Origin: Aquila chrysaetos chrysaetos
Taxonomy: Eukaryota > Chordata > Aves > Accipitriformes > Accipitridae
Assembly: GCF_900496995.4 (NCBI RefSeq)
Contig: NW_024470328.1
Coordinates: 124,001-188,000, forward strand
Direction of reading: 5' to 3'
Length of the DNA: 64,000 bases
Below, piece after piece: positions 57,002-64,000 of this stretch (the first letter of the stretch is position 1; each line of letters opens with the position of its first letter). Both the position numbers and the translations under genes were made by a program. The notes under the pieces are model-generated. The model saw nothing but the letters and a program-made list of their open reading frames with translations, searched no databases and was not told where the DNA came from.

Positions 57002-60000
57002 TTATTTTTCCCTCAAGGTTAAATGTCCTTGAGGCACACATTGGGTCTCCCCATCCTTCCGCATTACCCACCAAGTACACCCAGGTCCCTGAGCAAAGAC
57101 GATCCCACGAATGGGTTTGCCTTTTCCCATGGGAGGAGAAATCCACACTGCCTTCCCCAGCCACTTCCCCATGTGCACTACGGGGACCTTATCTCCTCCC
57201 ACAGTATGTACGGGGTTTGTTTGGGCAGGACCAGGACGGTTAGCAGATCCTCTGGTGTTAACTAGCCAAGTGGCTTCTGCTAAATTTGTATCCCAATGCC
57301 TCCATGCCCCATTGCCTAGCGCTCTCAACATAGTCTTCAACAGTCCATTATATCTCTCAATTTTTCCAGATGCTTGAGGATGACAGGGTATGTGGTACAC
57401 CCACTCAGTGCTGTATTTCTTTGCCCAGGAGCTTATGAGGTTATGTTGGAAATGAGTCCCATTGTCTGATTCAATTCTTTCTGGGGTACCGTGTCACCAT
57501 AAAATTTGCCTTTTAAGGCCTAAGATGGTGTTTCGGGCAGTGGCATGGCTTACAGGGTATGTTTCTAGCCAACCAGTAGTTGCTTCCACCATCGTGAGTA
57601 TGTAGCGCTTGCCTTGGCGTGTTCATGGCAGTGGTCCAATGTAGTCAATTTGCCAGGCCTCACCATATCGAAAACCCAGCCACCGCCCTCTGTTCCAGGG
57701 AGACTTTACTCTGGTGGCTCGTTTGATTGCAGCACATGTTTCACATTCCTGAGTGACCTGTGTGATGGCCTCCATGGTCAGGTCCACCCCTCGATCACGA
57801 GCCCACCTATAGGTTGCATCTCTCCCTAGATGTCCCGACGTCTCATGGGCCCATCGAGCTACTAATAGCTCACCCTTACACTCCCAGTCCAGGTCCATCT
57901 GAGCTACTTCTATTTTGGCAGCCTTGTCTACCTGTTCATTATTTCAATGTTCTTCAGTGGCACGGCTTTTGGGCATGTGAGCATCTACATGACGTACCTT
58001 TAGAGTCATGTGTTCTACACGGGCAGCAATGTCCTGCCACAATGCTGCTGCCTAGACGGGTTTACCCCTGCGCTGCCAATTGGTCTTCTTCCACTGCTGT
58101 AGCCACCCCCATAGGGCATTAGCCACCATCCAGGAGTCGGTATAGAGGTAGAGTACTGGCCACTTTTCTCGTTCAGCAGTATCTAGGGCTAGCTGGATGG
58201 CTTTCACTTCTGCAAACTGACTTGACTCGCCTTCTCCTTCAGTGGCCTCAACGACTTGTCGTGTGGGACTCCACACAGCAGCTTTCCACTTCCAATGGTT
58301 CCCTACCACACGACAGGATCCATCAGTAAACAAAGCATAACGCCTTTTGTCTTCTGATAACTCATTATAAGGTGGTGCCTCTTGGGCACGAGCCACCTCC
58401 TCAGGCGTTGCTCCAAAATCTCTGCCTTCTGGCCAGTCCATGATCTCTTCCAGAATTCCTGGGCGGTTAGATTTCCCCAGTCGAGCCCGTTGCGCGTTCA
58501 ATGCTATCCACTTACTCCATGTAGCGCTGGTTGCATGATCTGTAGAGGGGATGTTTCCTTTCAACATCCAGTGTAGCACGGGCAATCGTGGTGCCAAGAG
58601 GAGATATGCTTCTGTACCAACAACTTCTGAAGCGGCTCGAATGCCCTCATATGCTGCTAGTATCTCTTTTTCAGTCGGGGTGTAGTGGGCTTCTGATCCT
58701 TGATACCCCCTCCTCCAAAACCCTAATGGTTGACCTCAGGTTTCTCCTGGTGTTTTCTGCCAGAGGCTCCAGGTGAGACCATGCTCCCCAGCTGCAGTGT
58801 AGAGTACATTTTGTACATCTGGTCCTGCTTGGACAGGCCCAAGAGCTACTGCACGAACTATTTCCTGTCTGATATGCTCAAAGGCTTGTTGTTGTTCAGG
58901 GCCCCATTCAAAATAGTTCTTTTTCCACATTACTCGATAGAGAGGGCTCACAAGCTGACTATAACCTGGAATATGCATTCTCCAGAACCCCATGAGGCCC
59001 AGGAAAGCTTGTGTTTCTTTCTTGTTAGCTGGTGGAGACATAGTTGCTATCTTGTTAACCACATCCATAGGCACATGACGGCGTCCATCCTGCCATTTTA
59101 TTCCCAAGAACTGAATCTCCTGTGCAGGTCCCTTGACCTTGCTTTTCTTTATGGCGAAACCAGCTTTCAGAAGAATCTGAAATATTCTTTTTCCCTTCTC
59201 AAACACTTCTTCTGCCTCGTTGCCCCACACGATGATGTCATCTATGTATTGTAAATGTTCAGGGGCATCGCCTTGTTCCAGTGCCATTTGGATTAGTCCG
59301 TCACAAATGGTAGGGCTGTGCTTCCACTCCTGGGGCAGTCGATTCCAGGTGTATTGGACACCTCTCCACGTGAAAGCAAACTGTGGCCTGCACTCTGCTG
59401 CCAAAGGAATGGAGAAAAACACATTGGCAACATCAATTGTAGCATACCACGTGGCTGCCTTTGATGCCAGTTCATATTGGAGCTCTAACATGTCTGGTAC
59501 AGCAGCACTCAGTGGCGGTGTCACTTCATTCAGGCTGCGATAACCTACTGTTAACCTCCACCCTCCATCAGACTTTTGCACTGGCCATATAGGACTATGA
59601 AAAGGTGAATGAGTCTTGCTGATGACTCCTTGGCTCTCTAGTTGATGAATCAGCTCATGGATGGGAGCCAGGGAGTCTCGGTTTGTCCGATATTGCCGGC
59701 GGTGCACCGTCCTGGTAGCGATTGGCACCTGCTGTTCTTCAACTTGCAGCAATCCCACAATGAAGGGATCTTCCGAGAGGCCAGGCAGGGTAGATAGTTG
59801 TTTGATTTTCTCTGCGTTTACAGTGGCTACACCAAAAGCCCATCGGTACCCCTTTGGGTCCTTGAAGTACCCTCTCTTGAGGTAGTCTATGCCAAGGATA
59901 CAAGGGGCCTCTGGGCCGGTCACAATGGGGTGCTTTTCCCACTTGTCCCCTGTCAAGCTCACTTCAGCCTCCGATATAAACAATTCTTGGCATTCCCCTG

Positions 60001-60181
60001 TCACTCCAGAGATGCAGATGGGTTCTGTGCCCCTGTACCTTGATGGCACCGGCGTACGCTGTGCACCAGTGTCTACCAAAGCCTTATACTTCTGTGGGTC
60101 TGATGTGCCAGGCCATCGAATCCACACAGTCCAGTATATCCGGTCATCCCTTTCCTCCTCCTGGCCGGAGGCAGGGACCCT
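57002..60181 (-). pseudogene. pol: ERVL-like protease-RT-RNase H-integrase, copy D
   Basis: It follows gag in the same frame after one stop. Protease has VDTGAQ at about 60,070. RT shows LTVGYRSLNEV, TIDVANVFFSIPLA, FTWRGVQYTWNRLP and catalytic YIDDI at about 59,230, then LGIKWQDGRR and FEWGPEQQQAF. RNase H shows FTDGSCRVVG, SSQFAEVKAIQLALDT and YTDSWMVANAL. Integrase shows zinc-binding HETSGH and CETC and core residues in WQIDYIGP, ESDNGTHF and SGKIERYNG (D, D, E all present), then a C-terminal GKGKPIRGIVFAQGPG. No frameshift is needed from protease to the end at 57,002, but in-frame stops occur at 58,736, 58,052, 57,944, 57,623 and 57,494. The longest open part is protease-RT. Confidence 0.93.
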
Positions 60182-62042
60182 CTATTGCTGTTCCTCATCA
60201 GACTATTCACTGTCTGACCCTTGCGGTGCCAGACCAGAAGTCCCCTCACCAGAATCAAGGGAGGTGGTTTCAGTTCTTCTATGCCTGGAGGATTGCTGAT
60301 TGCTTTCTTGGGCCTCTACAGCAACGACACTGACAGCCTTCTTCTTGGGTGACCCCTTCTTAACAGCTGTCTTCCCTCTCAGTTCACGTACGCGGGCTTC
60401 CAGCTTAAAGGTGGGTTCACCATCCCACTTCCTCATGTCCTCCCCTTGGTCACGCAGGAAGAACCAGAGCGTACCACGTGGCATATGCCTTGGGCTCCCT
60501 TTCCCTCTGACCGGGGCAGGAGAGGACTGATTTCTTGGAGCGTCCCTAACAGCCAAGGCACTGTCCTGTAGGGATGAGGAGACACAGAGATTTTCTTCAA
60601 AGTTTTGGAGCCAAGACGACACTTTCTCCACAGTTGGTGTTTCCATATCTGGGCAATACATTGCTGCCAAGCTGTTAGAATACGACGCTGGGGCACCTTG
60701 AATCACCTTTCTCCACATGGCCCGTATGCACAGGACATCCTCTGGATCTTTTGAGACTTCCTCATCATCTAGATCACTGTAGATTACTTCCACCACTGCT
60801 AACTCTCTCAGGTACTGGATGCCTTCATCTGCGGTAGTCCACTTTCCTGAGGAATTCACAAGATCTTCCTTGAATGGATATCTTGCCCTCACACTTGAGA
60901 GAAGCCGGCTCCAGAGACTGCAAATTGCTGCCTCTTTTCCAATTCCTCTTTTGATTCCCCGGTTTCTAGCGAGGGATCCCAGCTGTTGGGCTTCCTTGCC
61001 TTCCAGTTGCTGACTGTCGGCCCTGTTATCCCAGCATCGGAGCAGCCAGGCAGCAATTCGCTCACCTGGCTGGCGGCTGTAGTCTTTCCGCAAGTCCCGA
61101 AGTTCTGAGGACGTCAGGGACCGGGTAGTTTCTGCTTCCTGTTTAAGTTCCCTCACTCCTTCCTCCAATTTCTTTACTGAAGGACCAGCTTCTAGATTAA
61201 GCCTTTCCTCTTCTTCTTCTTCCCTCACTAATCGGTGGTATGGACCTGTTGATCTCCTTGTCCACTGTTTCTTTTTCACTACTGGGGCAATGACTGTGGT
61301 GGTTGTTGTTTGGGTCCCTATCTCGAGCATGGTGTCCTCAGATGCAGTCTGGGTCCCTGCCTCAACCATGGTCCTCTGAGAGTGTTGAACTATGGCTCGG
61401 TAGGCATAGGCCAGGCCCCAGTACAGTGTGAGAAGCTGCTGGTTTTCATTGGGATAGGCAAGGCACCCGTCTATCAGGTGGCGCGTCAGTTTGCCAGGGT
61501 TACTTGCCTGTTCAGGTGTAAAGTCCCAGATTATGGGAGGTGATAACCGTCCTAGGAATCTGCCCAAATCCTTCCATATACCCTGCCACCCAGGGACCGG
61601 TCGCTTGAGGGTACATTTCAGTATTGCCTCACCCGAAACTTGTCTTCTCTTATACCAGGATGAGACCAGATTCCACAATACCCATAATATACCACCAGTA
61701 TTAATTATTAGTCTTGAACAGCTCACATAAGGGTGAACAAGGACCTCAGGAGCGTGCATAATAAAACCATTCACATCAATGCCCGGTAGGGAGAGGGAGA
61801 TGTGTTCCCTCATCTCCTCCACCATACAGCTCCCACAATACAGCAAAGCCATCAGTGCCAGGAAAAAGCACATAGATATTACTTGTATTAGTATGTTCCC
61901 GAGTTCCTTCATTCTCCCCACAAGATAGCTCCCGCAGCACAGAAAAGCCATCAGTGCCAAGCAAAGCACACAGCCATTATTTGCATTCCACGTTCCCAAA
62001 CTCAGCAAGGTAGAGATAAGCAAGCAGCCCAACAAGCTCCAT
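60182..62042 (-). pseudogene. gag: ERVL-like gag, copy D (nearly full-length)
   Basis: An ATG at 62,040-62,042 is the likely start, but a one-base loss about 55 bases on shifts the frame. From 62,035 another frame is open for 610 codons. The N-terminus is hydrophobic and contains a tandem duplication of about 30 codons (LCLALMAFLCCGSYLV and FFLALMALLYCGSCMV). Then come ISLSLPGIDVNGF, an ATQT-type linker (GTQTTTTTV), acidic EEEEEERLNLEAGPS, the capsid-like QPGERIAAWLLRCWDNRAD...SLWSRLLSSVRARYPFKED, GIQYLRELAVVEVIYSD, and a basic tail (KKGSPKKKA). TAG at 60,203-60,205 stops seven codons before the family stop (60,182-60,184). No CCHC motif. Assembly of the virus-like core is the usual role. Confidence 0.92.
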
Positions 62043-62110
62043 GACCTGCACAGGAGCTTCCCACTTAATAACTAGCTATGGCACGCTTAATGCAAAACTG
62101 CCGTTGTCGT

Positions 62111-62128
62111 GCCCCACGTTGGGCGCCA
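62111..62128 (-). other. Primer-binding site, intact tRNA-Lys1,2 match
   Basis: Minus strand TGGCGCCCAACGTGGGGC is fully complementary to the 3' end of tRNA-Lys1,2. It lies eight bases after the 5' LTR. Confidence 0.92.
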
Positions 62129-62136
62129 AAAAGGAC

Positions 62137-62719
62137 TGCTTTGGGATGACCCTGGTTGGGTGCCAGGTGCCCACCAAAGCCGCTCTATCACTCCCCCTTC
62201 CCAGCTGCACAGGGGGGAGAAAATATAACAAAAGGCTCGTGGGTCAAGATAAGGACAGTTTAATAAAGTGAAAGCAAAGGTCGCGCACGAAAGCAAAGAA
62301 AAAACAAATGATATTATTCTCTACTTCCCATCAGCAGGCGATGTCTAGCCACTTCCTGGGAAGCAGGGCTTCGGTACGCGTGGTGGTTGCTCCGGAAGAC
62401 AAAATGCCCCCCCCCTTCCATCTCCCTTTACTTAGCTTTTATATCTGAGCTGACGTCATATGGTATGGAATATCTGTTTGGTTAGTTTAGGTCAGCTGTC
62501 CTGGTTATGTCCCCTCCCAAGATCTTGCCCTGCCCCAGCCTGCCATTGAGGGAGGGGGCAAAAATGTTGGAGAGACAGCCTTGATGCTGTGCCAGCGCTG
62601 CTCAGCAGTAGCCAAAACACTGGTGTGTTATCAACACCTTTCTAGCTACTGATGCAGAGCACAGTTCTATGAGGGCTGCTATGGGAACTATTAACTCCAT
62701 CTCAGCCAGACCCAATACA
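62137..62719 (-). mobile_element. 5' LTR of copy D
   Basis: Same structure as the 3' LTR. The last few bases differ (CCCAAAGCA instead of CCCATCACA), and a C run near 62,407 is longer. Confidence 0.92.
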
Positions 62720-62724
62720 CGCAG

Positions 62725-63074
62725 TCACAATGACAGCAGAGGGAGATGAGAAGGAGATGCAGGTGACCCGGCTGGGATGATGCTTCCGAGGTAACATCTG
62801 CCAGACAATCACAGAGAGAGACAGAGGCATTGGGAGGTGCTGGAGTAGGTGAGAAAGGTGCTTGGGAGGGAGGAGAGCACAGGGACGTGGGAGACAGAGA
62901 TGGAGACAGAGGGGAAGAAGCCAGGTGTTGGCAGTGAGGACACTCCTGCTGTGCAGGTGCTTATGATGTCACTAGTGGCTGAGTAGCTTATAGAGCTGGA
63001 GCATGGAACTCGTTCATGCAGATGCTTGTGATGTCACTGGTAGCTCTATAGCACTTTAGGCAGGAAAATCCAGA
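62725..63074. other. No gene seen
   Basis: Purine-rich DNA with two related segments about 70 bases apart ('gcaggtgcttatgatgtcact' near 62,955 and 'gcagatgcttgtgatgtcact' near 63,018). No protein motif. Confidence 0.4.
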
Positions 63075-64000
63075 TACTGAAAGCATGAACAAACCATAAA
63101 GAAGTGGAAGGCAGAAGGAAACCCCAAGATCCTGGGGGCGTTGGAGGCCACACTGAGGGCAAAGTCTGACAAAGCCATCTCTCTCCCTGCACTCGCTTGT
63201 ATCTCCCAAAACCTTCTCACTTCCCCTGCAGCAATGAGACCTCACTCCAGGAGGTTCATGGATTCTCCAGGCTCATGGATGTTTCCTGAATTCCAGGCAA
63301 GTGTGGGTAGTGAAGGAGAGGAAGACAGGAAGGTCGGCTCACAGGCCATGAGGAGCAGTGTTCAGCCACCCCCAGCAATGGGCACTCCCCATCTGCCGGG
63401 TTGAGGCACGCTCCCATGACGGAAACTTCTCATATAAGCCCTGGTTTGTGCAGGGTCCTGCAGCCACACTCCCAGGGCACACCTACTCCTCCTCCACCTA
63501 CAGACATCAACTGCTTTCCCTTGCTGGGCTCAGGTGTGATTGTAACGATTTGCTAAATCCCTGAACCATATCTTTCATTCTTGATGACTTTCCTCCAGCC
63601 TCTCTCGCATCACTACACACCTCCAATCACTGCCTAATTACTACTGAGAAGTTAAGCAGCTCTCAAGGCTTTCCTTAGCTAATGACCATGTTTCTCCATT
63701 CACCGTTCAGGGATCTGAGAAACACCAGTTGAGGAAGCACTTCAAGATGTGTGAGGGGAGGACCTCCCTGAGGCACTTCTGTGCTCTTGGAGGTCTGAGT
63801 GCTTTTGCAAGGCTCCAGGAGTTCATTAGGTGCCATGCATTTGGTGTTCCTTTCTTGAAGCACAAAAACTTGACCTGATCCAGACTCCCTCAGGGTTGCC
63901 TATTGTACCATAGCACTTCGTCATGTCGGTAAACTTAAGTTCTTTAATTCCATTAACTTCATTCCTGTCATTCAGACTTACTTGACAGGGTACCTATTAA
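63075..64000 (-). repeat. Inverted partial third copy of the SD unit
   Basis: 63,075-63,180 matches the reverse complement of about 25,420-25,330. 63,190-64,000 matches the reverse complement of about 24,780-23,955. About 550 bases between these are absent. The match runs off the window end. Confidence 0.88.

Larger units (their letters stand above)
55969..62719 (-). mobile_element. Complete ERVL-like provirus, copy D
   Basis: The 6,751-bp element has two LTRs (62,137-62,719 and 55,969-56,547), an intact primer-binding site, gag, protease-RT-RNase H-integrase in a single frame, no env and a purine-rich tract before the 3' LTR. CGCAG flanks both ends exactly (55,964-55,968 and 62,720-62,724), and five bases is the usual ERVL duplication. 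The LTRs are about 98% alike by eye over 56,161-56,547 and 62,341-62,719, so the insertion is fairly recent. Nonsense codons in gag and pol mean it cannot encode a full set of proteins. Confidence 0.95.

Noticed and set aside
1..64000. CRISPR array, operons, bacterial ribosome-binding sites
   Set aside because: All features are those of vertebrate nuclear DNA. Tandem repeats here lack the short regular repeat-spacer pattern.
1..64000. tRNA, rRNA or other structured RNA genes
   Set aside because: No cloverleaf-like or rRNA-like sequence was noticed by eye. The tRNA-Lys match at 62,111-62,128 is only the 18-base primer site.

Overview
The window looks like bird nuclear DNA. The evidence is many CR1 LINE fragments with readable CR1 endonuclease and reverse-transcriptase stretches, several families of avian-type class III (ERVL-like) LTRs, and olfactory receptor sequence of the bird-expanded family 14-like (gamma-c) type. 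The species cannot be fixed from this. I see no intact conventional host gene. The window is a repeat-rich, rearranged stretch of the kind found in olfactory-receptor clusters, subtelomeres or sex chromosomes.

Layout. 1-3.2 kb is a pyrimidine-rich minisatellite (period about 80 bp) split by a CR1. 3.3-9.7 kb holds a probable solo LTR, a 3'-truncated ERVL-like provirus (copy A) whose gag is interrupted by another solo LTR, a 148-bp tandem repeat, and a 1.15-kb solo LTR. 9.8-15.4 kb holds CR1 remnants, two decayed LTRs and the 3' end of an olfactory receptor. 15.83-26.5 kb (SD1) and 33.6-42.56 kb (SD2) are a direct segmental duplication. SD1 has a nearly complete OR with one frameshift; SD2 has lost most of that OR by a 1.9-kb deletion. 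Between them lie degenerate telomere-like tracts, CR1 pieces, and a block (29.18-32.1 kb) that recurs inverted at 47.37-49.83 kb. 42.56-46.32 kb is provirus C, internally deleted. 50.2-54.46 kb is provirus B, of a related family and 3' truncated. 54.46-55.96 kb is the best candidate for single-copy host DNA, with two exon-like segments. 55.97-62.72 kb is provirus D, complete from LTR to LTR with a perfect 5-bp target-site duplication. 63.08-64 kb is an inverted third copy of part of the SD unit.

The proviruses share one plan: LTR, primer-binding site, gag with a hydrophobic N-terminus and no zinc knuckle, one in-frame stop, then protease-RT-RNase H-integrase, no env, polypurine tract, LTR. 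All are inactivated by nonsense changes or deletions. LTR and CR1 insertions present in one duplicate and absent from its partner give a relative order: the old LTR at 19.3 kb predates the direct duplication, while the LTR at 30.0 kb and the CR1 at 41.2 kb appear to postdate their respective duplications. No undescribed functional system could be demonstrated. The most interesting leads are the in-frame gag/pol stop shared by three copies, the UGA codons shared by copies C and D, and the rearrangement junctions.
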